The notes under the pieces were generated by a model that searched no databases, had not been told where the DNA came from, and saw only the letters and a list, made by a program, of their open reading frames with translations. A DNA stretch of 64,000 nucleotides from contig NZ_JAIVFS010000007.1 of assembly GCF_020829645.1 (NCBI RefSeq), positions 62,001 through 126,000 of the forward strand, read 5' to 3'. Both the position numbers and the translations under genes were made by a program. Each line of letters starts with the position of its first letter. Positions within the stretch are counted from its first letter, which is position 1. Shown here piece by piece: positions 18,154 to 26,788 of this stretch. This stretch comes from Nostoc mirabile CHAB5784 (lineage in GTDB: Bacteria > Cyanobacteriota > Cyanobacteriia > Cyanobacteriales > Nostocaceae).

Positions 18154-18290
18154 AGGACTTACGCAGAAAACCTCTCAAACTCTTATTCCTCCGTGTCCTC
18201 TGCGTCGCGCCAGTTGCTTCAAGTCGGGGAACCCGCCCAACGCACTGGCTTCTCTGTGGTTCGATTTTCCGTTCCTTGTGCGTAAGTCCT
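18154..18290. mobile_element. MITE-like element, AGGACTTACGCA family, copy 2
   Basis: The 137-bp element starts AGGACTTACGCAGAAAACC and ends TGCGTAAGTCCT. It shares CTCTCAAACTCTTATTCCTC with the copy at 6704 and carries an additional GC-rich inner segment with CAGTTGCTTCAAG. It lies directly after the tandem array and inside the exporter operon. Confidence 0.75.
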
Positions 18291-18383
18291 GTTTTTTAAC
18301 GAACCGCCAAGGACGCCAAGGACGCAAAGGAAGAGAAGGAAGAAATGCTTAACTGAATTGTATTGAGTTTCAAATAAAACTTT

Positions 18384-19664
18384 ATGTTTAAGATATTTAA
18401 AGGCTTTTACAAAACTAAGAATACTCGCACAGTGCCGTTGCTGGAAATCTTGACAATGGCGGCAGAGACTCTGTGGAGTAACAAATTACGCACAGGTCTA
18501 ACTATGTTGGGCGTAATTATTGGGATTTCTTCAGTTATTGCCATTACTTCTGTTGGTCAGGGAGTGCAAAAAGGGGTTGAGCAACAGATACAAGCATTGG
18601 GTACAGATGTCATCCAAATTTTAGCGGGTGCGGCAAGAAGCGGGAATGTCCGTCAAGGAGTAGGTTCTAGCAGCACCTTGACTTGGGAAGATGCAAAAGC
18701 GATCGCTACACAAGCACCATCAGCACAGATGGTTTCTGCTTATCTTCAACGCAACGCCCAAGTTGTATATGCAGGACAGAACACCTCAACAACCATTTAT
18801 GGCACAGATTTGAACTACCCAGAAATTAGAAATACCCACCCCCAACAAGGGAGATATTTTACTCAAGAAGAACTAGATACTGTCGCACAGGTAGCTATTC
18901 TTGGCCCTACAGTTCAAAGAACACTCTTTGGACAGGGTGTAAATCCTATCGGTGAGAAAATTCGGATTCAGGGAGAGGCTTATGAAGTAATTGGGGTGAT
19001 GGAACCTAAAGGTTCTCAGGGGCCGATGGATCGAGATGACCAGGTTTTCATTCCTCTAACTAGTATGTCGAAGAGACTAGTTGGGAACAATGCCCTGGTA
19101 GGTGTTTCTGTAAATGGAATTTTAGTTAAAGGCGCTAATCAGGAACAGTTAGAAGCCGCTCAGTTTCAAGTTACCAATCTTTTACGGCTACGTCACAACA
19201 TTTATCCGCCGCAAGCTGATGATTTTCGGCTGACCAATCAAGCTGATATTGTTAGTACCTTCACTAGTATTGTGGGTTTATTTACAGTAATGGTGGTAGC
19301 GATCGCTGGAATTTCGTTAGTGGTTGGTGGAATCGGTATTGCTAACATTATGCTGGTTTCCGTGGTTGAGCGGACGCGAGAAATCGGGATTCGCAAAGCC
19401 GTAGGAGCCACAAATTCTGCAATACTTAATCAATTTTTAACTGAAGCGATCGTGATTTCCATTGTTGGCGGATGTATTGGGATGGTCACTGGTATTTTAT
19501 TAGCCTTTATAGCTGCAAACACTTTCAAATTCCCCTTTGTAATTTCTTTATTGTCGATCATTGCTGGCTTTGGACTCTCATTGAGCGTTGGCTTAGTGGC
19601 TGGGGTAATTCCAGCACGGAATGCATCTAAATTAGATCCAATTACTGCTTTAAGAAGCGACTAA
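18384..19664 (+). CDS. ABC exporter permease (MacB/FtsX type)
   Basis: This 426-residue inner-membrane subunit has the MacB layout: a first transmembrane segment at about residues 42-62 (LTMLGVIIGISSVIAITSVG), a large periplasmic MacB_PCD domain (about 65-290) and three C-terminal transmembrane helices with the FtsX signature SVVERTREIGIRKAVGAT. The final helix ends near GVIPARNASKLDPITALRSD, also typical. It is a permease without a fused ATPase; the ATPase is the next gene. A repeat array and a MITE lie between it and the adaptor gene, so the transcript must cross about 530 bp of repeats or a separate promoter is used. Confidence 0.93.
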   Translation: MFKIFKGFYKTKNTRTVPLLEILTMAAETLWSNKLRTGLTMLGVIIGISSVIAITSVGQGVQKGVEQQIQALGTDVIQILAGAARSGNVRQGVGSSSTLTWEDAKAIATQAPSAQMVSAYLQRNAQVVYAGQNTSTTIYGTDLNYPEIRNTHPQQGRYFTQEELDTVAQVAILGPTVQRTLFGQGVNPIGEKIRIQGEAYEVIGVMEPKGSQGPMDRDDQVFIPLTSMSKRLVGNNALVGVSVNGILVKGANQEQLEAAQFQVTNLLRLRHNIYPPQADDFRLTNQADIVSTFTSIVGLFTVMVVAIAGISLVVGGIGIANIMLVSVVERTREIGIRKAVGATNSAILNQFLTEAIVISIVGGCIGMVTGILLAFIAANTFKFPFVISLLSIIAGFGLSLSVGLVAGVIPARNASKLDPITALRSD

Positions 19665-19715
19665 ATAATTCGTAATTCGTAATTCGTAATTCGTAATTCG
19701 TAATTCCTAACTTCT
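19665..19715. repeat. AATTCGT heptamer array
   Basis: About six copies of the AATTCGT heptamer fill the gap between the permease and ATPase genes. The same heptamer appears at about 21950-21985 and 25256-25275. Confidence 0.8.
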
Positions 19716-19722
19716 AATTCTT

Positions 19723-20394
19723 ATGCCAACAATGATTTGGATGGAATCTATTACTAAAACTTACTACTTGGGAGAAGTTAGTGTCCCAATCCTCAAGGGA
19801 ATTGAACTCTCTATTGAAGAAGGGGAATATGTCTCGATTATGGGTGCGTCAGGTTCGGGTAAATCCACGCTCATGAATATTTTGGGATGTCTGGATCGTC
19901 CGACAACTGGAGACTATATTTTTGAAGGCAGAAACCTGACGACTTTTGATGATGATGAATTAGCCTATATTCGTAACCAAAGAATAGGTTTTGTTTTCCA
20001 ACAATTTAACTTATTGGCGCGGGCAACAGCGCTGGAAAATGTTATGTTACCAATGGTTTACGCTAACTTGCCTAAGCCAAAACGCCGTCAAAGGGCATTA
20101 GATGCCTTGGAAAAGGTGGGACTAGGGGAACGCATATTTAACCGTCCGAGTCAACTATCTGGGGGGCAACAACAACGGGTAGCGATCGCTCGTGCTTTGG
20201 TCAACCGACCTGCATTAGTTTTGGCAGATGAGCCAACAGGAGCTTTAGATACTGAAACTTCCCATGAGGTGATGAGTTTGCTGACAGAACTTAATGACCA
20301 AGGGATCACGATTGTGATTGTCACTCATGAACCAGATATCGCTGCTCAAACCAAAAGGATTATTCGAGTTCAGGATGGCTTGATTGTAGGCTAA
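19723..20394 (+). CDS. ABC exporter ATPase (MacB/LolD type)
   Basis: The 223-residue nucleotide-binding subunit energises the exporter. It shows Walker [11 protein letters not shown]-loop FVFQQFNLL, the ABC signature [15 protein letters not shown], Walker [13 protein letters not shown] and the switch His in IVIVTHEPD. The short length and LolD/MacB-like signature fit an exporter for a lipid, peptide or drug. The ATG at 19723 follows a heptamer repeat array with no clear Shine-Dalgarno. Partners are the permease upstream and the TolC-like protein downstream. Confidence 0.95.
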   Translation: MPTMIWMESITKTYYLGEVSVPILKGIELSIEEGEYVSIMGASGSGKSTLMNILGCLDRPTTGDYIFEGRNLTTFDDDELAYIRNQRIGFVFQQFNLLARATALENVMLPMVYANLPKPKRRQRALDALEKVGLGERIFNRPSQLSGGQQQRVAIARALVNRPALVLADEPTGALDTETSHEVMSLLTELNDQGITIVIVTHEPDIAAQTKRIIRVQDGLIVG

Positions 20395-20510
20395 TTTGTT
20401 AATATCAACCCTTGGAGGGGGAATTTAAGATTTAAATTTCTGTAGGTCAATCAGGATGAAAACTTTTGATTGTTCCCTCAAAGAAACCTAATTAATGACT
20501 AGATTTATTT

Positions 20511-21947
20511 ATGAATTTCAGCTTATTGTTCGTGCATTCTACCTGGGTTAGCGTAGCGTTGGCGGTAGCCTTGCCGTCAGGCATCGCTATTTTTTTTCCA
20601 AATGCAGCAAGTGCAGCAACTCCCCCAAAACCGCAGAATTCCTCAAGCGCTGTACAGGTTCCCGATTACCTCAACCCCAATCCCAATCCTCTCCAATTTC
20701 CTACCAAACCGGAAGAAGTAAGGATTCAGAGAAATGTACCAATCAGTTTGGCACAAGCTTTAGAACTAGCAAAACGCAACAATCGAGACTTACAGGTAGC
20801 CATATTAGAGCTAGAACGCAGTCGCTCGTCCCTACGCGAGTCTCAAGCTGCCTTATTTCCTACTCTTGCAATCAACAGTAGTTTAATTAACAGTGGTAAT
20901 GGTTTTACTAGCAATTCATCTCAAGCCAGCACCTCTTTCAATGGTTCAGCACAACTGAATTATGGCCTCTACACTTCTGGGAACCGACAAGCTGCTATCC
21001 GAGCCGCAGAGGAACAGCTACGGGTAGATGAATTAAATGTTGAAAGCACATCTCTGGAAGTCGATCTGAATGTTACTACTGAATATTACGATTTGCAACA
21101 AGCAGATGAAGAAGTACGAATTAATCGGTCTGCTGTAGAAAATGCCCAGGCTAGTTTGCGGGATACCCAAGCAAGAGAACAGGCTGGAGTGGGTACGCGG
21201 TTCGATGTGCTGCAAGCTCAGGTGAATTTAGCAAACGCCCAACAACTACTGACTAATGCTATCTCAAACCAGCAAATTGCTCGTCGTCGGTTAGCAACTC
21301 GGTTAAGTTTGGCACAGTCGGTTAATATCACTGCGGCAGATCCGGTACAATTAGCGGGCCTTTGGCAGCCAACACTGGAAGAAACTATTCTCCGAGCATT
21401 TCAAAATCGTCCAGAACTGCAACAGCAATTAGCACAACGTAACATTGATGAGCAACGGCGACGACAGGCACTTTCACAGCTAGGGCCACAAATTAGTTTG
21501 GCAGCCAACTACAATCTGCTAGATCGCTATGATGATGGCGTCAGCATTACTGATGGCTATTCAGTGGGACTTGAAGGAAATGTCACTTTGTTTGATGGGG
21601 GAGCAGCAAGAGCAAGCGCGGCTCAGTCGAGAGCTAATATTGCGATCGCAGAGAGTCAATTTGGTAGCCAGCGCGACCTAATTCGCTTTGATGTAGAACA
21701 GTACTATTCTCAATTACAATCCAATTTAAATAATGTGCAGAGTTCTACTGTGGCTTTAAATCAAGCTAGGGAAGCTCTGAATTTAGCAAGGCTGAGGTTC
21801 CAAGCTGGTGTGGGTACTCAAACAGAGGTGATCTCTGCTGAAAATGACCTGACAAGAGCAGAAGGAAATCGAATTGCAGCTATTTTGGATTACAATCGCG
21901 CTCTAGCTAATTTGCAAAGATCAGTAACTTCCAGGGCTTCGCGCTAA
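20511..21947 (+). CDS. TolC family outer-membrane channel
   Basis: The 478-residue outer-membrane efflux protein completes the tripartite exporter. After the signal peptide (cleavage near NAASAA, residue 35) and a Pro-rich linker come two repeats of the OEP domain, each with the coiled-coil helices of the TolC tunnel (ISLAQALELAKRNNRDLQVA; GLEGNVTLFDGGAARASAAQ; AREALNLARLRFQAGVGTQT). The signal peptide contains VSVALAVALPSGIAI, encoded by a dispersed GC-rich repeat (about 20546-20590), so a mobile repeat seems to form part of the hydrophobic core. A 116-bp gap separates it from the ATPase gene. Confidence 0.92.
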   Translation: MNFSLLFVHSTWVSVALAVALPSGIAIFFPNAASAATPPKPQNSSSAVQVPDYLNPNPNPLQFPTKPEEVRIQRNVPISLAQALELAKRNNRDLQVAILELERSRSSLRESQAALFPTLAINSSLINSGNGFTSNSSQASTSFNGSAQLNYGLYTSGNRQAAIRAAEEQLRVDELNVESTSLEVDLNVTTEYYDLQQADEEVRINRSAVENAQASLRDTQAREQAGVGTRFDVLQAQVNLANAQQLLTNAISNQQIARRRLATRLSLAQSVNITAADPVQLAGLWQPTLEETILRAFQNRPELQQQLAQRNIDEQRRRQALSQLGPQISLAANYNLLDRYDDGVSITDGYSVGLEGNVTLFDGGAARASAAQSRANIAIAESQFGSQRDLIRFDVEQYYSQLQSNLNNVQSSTVALNQAREALNLARLRFQAGVGTQTEVISAENDLTRAEGNRIAAILDYNRALANLQRSVTSRASR

Positions 21948-22599
21948 AGTCAAATAATTCGTAATTCGTAATTCGTAATTCGTAATGGGCTTCGCCCCGC
22001 AACGCTTTCGTAAATTTTGTTTTGTAATGGGGATTTAACCCCAACACAAAACAAAATTTTTATTGAACCGGGGGACTTAAACCCACGGAACTAGTTAAAG
22101 AAAAGTTTACTTAGTACTGCTTTACGTAAAATCGTAGCGAATTGAGGGTTGAAATTTAAACGCACAGGGGAGGCAGCGCGTTGCGGTGAGTCCAGCGCTG
22201 TAGGCGGGTTTCCCGCCGTAGGCGACTGGCGAACCCGGAGGGGGGTTCCCACGCCACTTGCTTTATGCCGGGGAACCCGTCCACCGCAGTGGCTCCCCGT
22301 TGTAGCGACTGCCGTCGCGCAGAGGTAAGCGCAAAGGTATGCGTTTACTTCGACATCGGTCTAAAAGATTAAACTGTCATTGTCATTAGTAACGGTAAGA
22401 TTATTATGCAATACGCTTGGGTTAAGGATAATTGTAGGTTGGGTTGAACTTTAGTGTTACCCAACAAATGCCCGAAAATGTTGGGTTTCGTTCCTCAACC
22501 CAACCTACGCAAATTTATTTTTATGGCTTAACTGAACTGTATTGGATTATTATGCGCGATCGCCCCTGTAAATTCAGCAGCAAAGCTTTGCTGATCAAC
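21948..22599. repeat. 652-bp repeat-rich gap
   Basis: The gap contains AATTCGT heptamers (about 21955-21985), a hairpin of the GGGGATTTAACCCC type (about 22029), a GC-rich dispersed repeat with GTAGGCGGGTTTCCCGCC (about 22192-22300), and a palindromic element at 22409-22545 listed separately. I see no gene. Confidence 0.65.
22409..22545. repeat. GTAGGTTGGGTT dispersed palindromic element, copy 1
   Basis: The 137-bp element runs from CAATACGCTTGGGTTAAGG to AACTGAACTGTATTGG, with inner arms GTAGGTTGGGTT and AACCCAACCTAC. A second full copy, carrying an insertion, lies at 58468-58676, and a partial relative at about 31835-31910. Confidence 0.8.
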
Positions 22600-23418
22600 T
22601 TATTTTCGAGCGCGAACAAAGAACTTTGTAGTGTCTTCCCAAATACCTTGATCAGTTGCTAGTTTCTCAATTTCTGCTTTGTACTCAACTTGTAACTGAT
22701 TTAATTGTTCTTGTGATAATTTTGACAACAAAGGATTACCTTTAAAATTTATATTAATTGCAGTCCAAGGTAATCTGTTATCCCTTAGAGGGCGATAACG
22801 TCCTGATGGCTCAATCTTAATTTCGATATCTCTAAAACCTGCCTGATTGAGTAAATTGCGGCATTTTTCTGGAGTCCCAAGTGGTTCAAGGATATGTGGT
22901 AACGATACACCCAAAACTCTAGCGCAGATACTCTGATGAAAAGATGCCATAATAGCAGTTTCGGGAGGACAGGTAAATGCCACAAACCCTCCTGGTTTTA
23001 AGTAGCGATACCACTTTTGCAAAGTAGAAAGGATATCAGGAAAAAGTACAATTGCCTCACAGCAAAAGACAACATCAAAACTAGCATCACTAAAGTTGAA
23101 ATATTCTGCATCTGCCTCAATCAACTCGATATTTTTTAATTTTGCTGCTGCAATCTTCAGTCTTGCTTGATGCAACATTTCAGGGGTCATGTCAATCCCA
23201 ATCACGTAGCCTTCTGAACCAACTTTTTCAGATGCAGGAATCGCAACTAAACCTGTTCCAGTTGCCACATCAAGGATTTTTTGTCCAGAATCTAGTGGAA
23301 CAAATTCAAGTAGAAGCTTGGCTTCTAGAGGATGGCGAGTACCTTCCTCATGGTCATAAGTCGTCCTACTACCATAAAATTCTTTTAGTTGCTGCTTATA
23401 GCTATCCAGATCAGTCAT
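22600..23418 (-). CDS. SAM-dependent methyltransferase (class I)
   Basis: The 272-residue class I methyltransferase has motif I ILDVATGTGLVAIPA, followed by GIDMTPEML (motif II acidic loop), IELIEADAEYFNFSDASFD (motif III) and YLKPGGFVAFTCP (post motif). This UbiE/Methyltransf_11 pattern suits a small-molecule or lipid substrate, but the substrate cannot be read from the sequence. I chose the ATG at 23418; a TTG two codons earlier is possible. The start lies only 6 bp from the start of the divergent methyltransferase gene, so each promoter must lie within the neighbour's coding region. Confidence 0.88.
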   Translation of the reverse strand: MTDLDSYKQQLKEFYGSRTTYDHEEGTRHPLEAKLLLEFVPLDSGQKILDVATGTGLVAIPASEKVGSEGYVIGIDMTPEMLHQARLKIAAAKLKNIELIEADAEYFNFSDASFDVVFCCEAIVLFPDILSTLQKWYRYLKPGGFVAFTCPPETAIMASFHQSICARVLGVSLPHILEPLGTPEKCRNLLNQAGFRDIEIKIEPSGRYRPLRDNRLPWTAININFKGNPLLSKLSQEQLNQLQVEYKAEIEKLATDQGIWEDTTKFFVRARK

Positions 23419-23424
23419 AACCAA

Positions 23425-24219
23425 ATGTCAAATTTTTTCCACTTTTTTCTACAATTTATAGTAACTCTTGTTGTGATGTTGAGTTGCTTGCTGCTGAATC
23501 CAACTCTGTCAGCACAAGCCGCGACTGGTGCGATGTCTACGACGGGCTACGCCTACGCTGTTTACGAACAACGGATAATCCATAGTCCAAATGGTATCGG
23601 CAAATATTACATGGGGCGAGAAATTGCCAAAGTCATGGGATACACAGGTGCTGGGTGGCTAGAACGTCCAAGCCGAGAGGGAGAGGAACAGCCAAGTAAA
23701 ATAGTCAGCCTCCTCAACCTAAAAGCTAACGATGTAGTGGCAGATATTGGCGCTGGTACAGGCTACTTAAGCTTTCGCATCGCGCCGCTATTAACAGCAG
23801 GTAAAGTGTTGGCTGTAGATGTTCAGCCAGAAATGTTGGAAATCATTGAGTTATTCAAAAAAGAAAAAAATATCACCAATGTTGAGCCTGTTTTAGCAAC
23901 CCTTAGCGACCCAAACTTACCATCTGAAAGTATCGATTTGGCGTTGATGGTAGATGCTTATCATGAACTTGAGTATCCCCAAGAAGTGATGCAAGGAATT
24001 GTGAAAGCACTTAAACCAGGTGGTCGGGTAGTGCTGGTTGAGTACCGGGGTGAAAATCCCTTTATTATGATTAAAGGTCTGCACAAGATGACCCAAAAGC
24101 AAGTCCGTAAAGAAATGCAAGCTGCCGGTTTGGTTTGGCGTGAAACTAAAAACTTGTTACCTCAACAGCATTTAATAATATTTGAAAAACCTGAATCTAG
24201 CGATTTTAGTTTACTCTGA
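23425..24219 (+). CDS. Methyltransferase with an N-terminal signal peptide
   Basis: This 264-residue protein has a hydrophobic N-terminus (residues 8-33, ending LSAQAA) and then a class I methyltransferase domain: VVADIGAGTGYLSFRIAP (motif I), VLAVDVQPEMLEII, and ALKPGGRVVLVEYRG. The signal sequence suggests export or membrane anchoring, which is unusual because SAM is cytoplasmic. The stretch ATGAMSTTGYAYAVYEQ just after the signal is encoded by a dispersed GC-rich repeat. I chose the ATG at 23425 over a TTG at 23389, because the earlier start would place charged residues before the signal and overlap the divergent gene. Confidence 0.82.
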   Translation: MSNFFHFFLQFIVTLVVMLSCLLLNPTLSAQAATGAMSTTGYAYAVYEQRIIHSPNGIGKYYMGREIAKVMGYTGAGWLERPSREGEEQPSKIVSLLNLKANDVVADIGAGTGYLSFRIAPLLTAGKVLAVDVQPEMLEIIELFKKEKNITNVEPVLATLSDPNLPSESIDLALMVDAYHELEYPQEVMQGIVKALKPGGRVVLVEYRGENPFIMIKGLHKMTQKQVRKEMQAAGLVWRETKNLLPQQHLIIFEKPESSDFSLL

Positions 24220-24227
24220 ACTTACTT

Positions 24228-24306
24228 CGATTCCTCTCTCCTAAAAGGAGAGAAGCTTTGATACTTACTCCCATTCCCTTGTAGGGAAGGGGCTGGGGGT
24301 TAGGTC
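24228..24306. repeat. CCTCTCTCC...GGGGTTAGGT dispersed repeat, copy 1
   Basis: This is a two-hairpin repeat: CTCTCTCCTAAAAGGAGAG followed by CCCTTGTAGGGAAGGGG and GGGGGTTAGGTCT. Related copies are at 30761-30849 and, inserted in the helicase gene, at about 53140-53240. Confidence 0.75.
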
Positions 24307-24362
24307 TGTATTGAACTCAACCCAGAAGCGCTATATAGTTATTTAATAAATCTGTAGAAAAA

Positions 24363-24510
24363 TATAGCAGTCCTAAATCATTCGTGAAAATTATATCTCT
24401 CTTTCTTCTTTCTTTCCTTTGCGTCCTTGGCGTCCTTCTCTTACGAGACGCTGCGCGAAGGCGGTTCGTTTCCTAACCATATTTTTCACAACTCAAATAG
24501 GATTGCTATA
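24363..24510. mobile_element. MITE-like element with TATAGCAGTCCTA ends
   Basis: The ends TATAGCAGTCCTA (24363-24375) and TAGGATTGCTATA (24498-24510) are inverted repeats with one mismatch. Inside lies a GCGTCCTTGGCGTCC / ACGAGACGCTGCGCGAAGG repeat of the kind seen elsewhere in this window. It has no coding capacity. Confidence 0.65.
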
Positions 24511-24557
24511 TGCACCAAGCCATAAGAAAGTAAGACTCCTTAGCAGAGCAGAAAATC

Positions 24558-25246
24558 ATGGTCAACTTATCACTCAAGCAGCGAATTCCTCCTTTAGAGA
24601 ATGGCGATCGCCTCACTCGCTACGAATTTGAGCGCCGCTATCAAGCAATGCCCCGTCATCAAAAGGCAGAATTAATTGAAGGAGTTGTATACTTTGCATC
24701 CCCATTACGCTTTGAAAGTCATGCTGAACACATGGTCATCTAATAGGTTGGTTGGGAGTTTATGAAGCATCAACTCCTGGTGTGAGATTGGGAATTAAGC
24801 CAACAGTCCGCTTAGATCGAGACAATGAACCGCAACCAGATGGAGTGCTATTAATCACACCAATAGCTAACGGACAATCTCGTTTTAGTGATGATGATTA
24901 CATAGAAGGTGCGCCAGAATTGGTAATAGAGATAGCAGCTAGCAGTGTTGCTATTGATTTACATGACAAGAAAAAAGTCTATGGTCGTAATGGGGTAAAA
25001 GAATATATTGTTTGGCAAATATTTGAAAACAAATTAGATTGGTTTAGCCTGCAACAAGGAGAATATGTGTCTTTACAAGTGGACGCAGATGGAATTATCA
25101 AAAGTCAAGTATTTCCTGGTTTGTGGTTGTCAATGTCAGATTTACTTGCTGGCAATATGCAGCAAGTATTGGCTGTATTGCAGTTGGGATTAAATTCGCC
25201 AGAACATCAAATATTTGTGCGGCAATTGTCTGGGGAAAAAAGATAG
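24558..25246 (+). pseudogene. Uma2 family (DUF820) nuclease gene broken by a -1 frameshift
   Basis: The first part (24558-24743) encodes the N-terminal Uma2 motif [19 protein letters not shown] and breaks off after SHAEHMVI. The second part (to 25246) continues WLGVYEASTPGVRLGIKPTV, PQPDGVLLI, APELVIEIAASS and YIVWQ, all standard for Uma2. If one C is restored near 24729, the join reads [20 protein letters not shown], the usual family sequence. The gene is therefore interrupted by a single-base deletion of recent origin, because the rest is intact. The protein would be 229 residues. Sequencing error cannot be excluded from the sequence alone. Confidence 0.88.
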
Positions 25247-25255
25247 TCAAATTAA

Positions 25256-25380
25256 TTCGTAATTCGTAATTAATTGCACCATTAATTACGAATTACGTTA
25301 GCGTAGCGGTAGCGATAGCGCAGCGTTAGCGAGTCATCGAGCGTCGGAACGAGCGTCATTACGAATTACGAATTATCAGA
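25256..25380. repeat. Inverted AATTCGTAATT / AATTACGAATT repeat pair
   Basis: AATTCGTAATTCGTAATTAATT at the left is mirrored by AATTACGAATT copies at about 25282-25295 and 25358-25375, enclosing a GC-rich GCGTAGCGGTAGCGATAGC segment. The right arm supplies the last residues (about SLIIRNS) of the neighbouring small gene. Confidence 0.7.
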
Positions 25381-25652
25381 CTGGCGCTTTTGGTTGCACT
25401 ATCCCAAACAATCCAGCTAATAGAATTATCTAAATCTTCGGGGCTGTTTGAAACTTTGAAATATAGCTTTTCTTCGCCTTTAGTTTCAATAGCAAAGTCG
25501 GCATTTTGAGCATAAACGACTATAAAACCTTTGTCTCGCAAACAATACATCGCCCAGGCTTTCAATGATTGCTTGTATGGTTCGTGTGGAATTGGCGGTT
25601 TTTTGATTGTGTCTTCAATTAGTTTAAATATTTGCGTGATTTTCGCAGTCAT
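25359..25652 (-). CDS. Small hypothetical protein
   Basis: This 97-residue protein starts at ATG 25652 (MTAKITQIFKLIEDTI). It shows SLKAWAMYCLRDKGFIVVYAQ and ends in SLIIRNS, where the coding sequence runs into the inverted repeat that supplies the stop codon. I do not recognise the family. The sequence looks protein-like, with alternating strand and helix. It lies 28 bp after the VOC gene on the same strand and may be co-transcribed with it. Confidence 0.55.
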   Translation of the reverse strand: MTAKITQIFKLIEDTIKKPPIPHEPYKQSLKAWAMYCLRDKGFIVVYAQNADFAIETKGEEKLYFKVSNSPEDLDNSISWIVWDSATKSASLIIRNS

Positions 25653-25680
25653 AGTAGATACTTTTCTGATTACCCCTAAG

Positions 25681-26148
25681 TTAACTTGCTTCTGGATCGC
25701 AACGAATTTCAATCATAAAGCCATCTGGATCGTAAAAATACACTCCTCGACCAGTAGGACGAGTGACTGGGCCATGTGCGATCGCTATTTTATTTTCTCT
25801 GATCACTGTCACCGCTTGCTCAAATAACTGCGGATCGATGTCAAAGGCTAGATGGTACGCCCTGGTGAAAGTCTTTTCTGGGTCTGGATTTGGTGGTGAT
25901 AATTCTGGTTCCCCAAATAAATCCAGAATCATCCCATCCGGGGTGATGAAGTTGGCTACTTTCCCAGATGCGACAAGTTCCGTTAGAGTTGCGGGTACTT
26001 CATCGCCTGTGAGTTCATGCAAACCCAGGATTGTGCCATAAAAGTAGCGGGAAGCTTGCATATCTTGGACGTTGAGGGCAATATGATGCACTTTACGCAG
26101 ATTTCCTGGCGCAAGGACACTGTTCACGGATTGGGTGCTAGATAGCAT
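25681..26148 (-). CDS. VOC family (glyoxalase/dioxygenase-like) protein
   Basis: The 155-residue vicinal oxygen chelate protein has two beta-alpha-beta modules. The first has VHHIALNVQDMQASRYFYGTI, with a His as metal ligand; the second has AYHLAFDIDP and ends GVYFYDPDGFMIEIRC, where Glu is the usual last ligand. The reaction cannot be told from this fold: lyase, dioxygenase or resistance protein are all possible. The ATG at 26148 is preferred over a TTG at 26166. Confidence 0.88.
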   Translation of the reverse strand: MLSSTQSVNSVLAPGNLRKVHHIALNVQDMQASRYFYGTILGLHELTGDEVPATLTELVASGKVANFITPDGMILDLFGEPELSPPNPDPEKTFTRAYHLAFDIDPQLFEQAVTVIRENKIAIAHGPVTRPTGRGVYFYDPDGFMIEIRCDPEAS

Positions 26149-26224
26149 AATCAAACAAAATCTCAATACTTAGATAGAAGTTGAACTTTTTTTTAAAGTT
26201 TACTATTCCTAATAAAAATCTATC

Positions 26225-26698
26225 ATGGCTTTTGATTATTCTTTAGACTTTAAAAATATTGATTTTCGCCAACATCCTGAACTCTATCGTGTTGGCAAGG
26301 GTGAGCAGGGTGTGCTTTTGGTTGAACCATACAAATCAGAAATCCTTCCCTACTGGCGGTTCAAAACTCCTGAGATTGCTAAAGAGTCGAGTGAAAAAAT
26401 CTACGAGATTTTTCTTGATTATTTAGAGAAAGATGATTTTGTCGGCGCAGATATGGCAAGAAAGTTTATCCAAATGGGTTATACTCGCTCTCGCCGTTAT
26501 GCTAATCATAAAAGCGGCAGGAAGTATAAAAAAAATTCTGAAACTTCAGATTCCAAAAAAGAGATTCTTCCTTATGAAGTAGATGCAGTTAAAGCGGAAT
26601 CAGCAGCAATATTTAAAGCCAAGTGGGTAGAAGCAAAGACAAATGAGAAATATCAAGAGCTTTTAGCCAAGCATAAGCAGATGTATGAAGTAGGTTAG
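26225..26698 (+). CDS. DUF4385 family protein
   Basis: The 157-residue protein matches the DUF4385 pattern: an N-terminal DFRQHPELYRVGKGEQGVLL, then EPYKSEILPYWRFKTPEIA and ARKFIQMGYTRSRRYANHKSG. The function of the family is unknown. The C-terminal third is charged and Lys-rich. AATAAAAATCT precedes the ATG without a clear Shine-Dalgarno. A strong terminator follows, so it is probably transcribed alone. Confidence 0.82.
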   Translation: MAFDYSLDFKNIDFRQHPELYRVGKGEQGVLLVEPYKSEILPYWRFKTPEIAKESSEKIYEIFLDYLEKDDFVGADMARKFIQMGYTRSRRYANHKSGRKYKKNSETSDSKKEILPYEVDAVKAESAAIFKAKWVEAKTNEKYQELLAKHKQMYEVG

Positions 26699-26702
26699 TG
26701 AC

Positions 26703-26748
26703 CTTGGAAGGTGCGTTAAGAACTTAAAGCACCTTCCAAGATGTTTTT
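26703..26748 (+). terminator. Terminator after the DUF4385 gene
   Basis: CTTGGAAGGTGC (26703-26714) pairs perfectly with GCACCTTCCAAG (26729-26740), followed by a T run. The 12-bp stem begins 4 bp after the stop codon. Confidence 0.85.
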
Positions 26749-26788
26749 ACTGCCTTATGCTGTCGCTAACACACTCTACCAAACAGCC

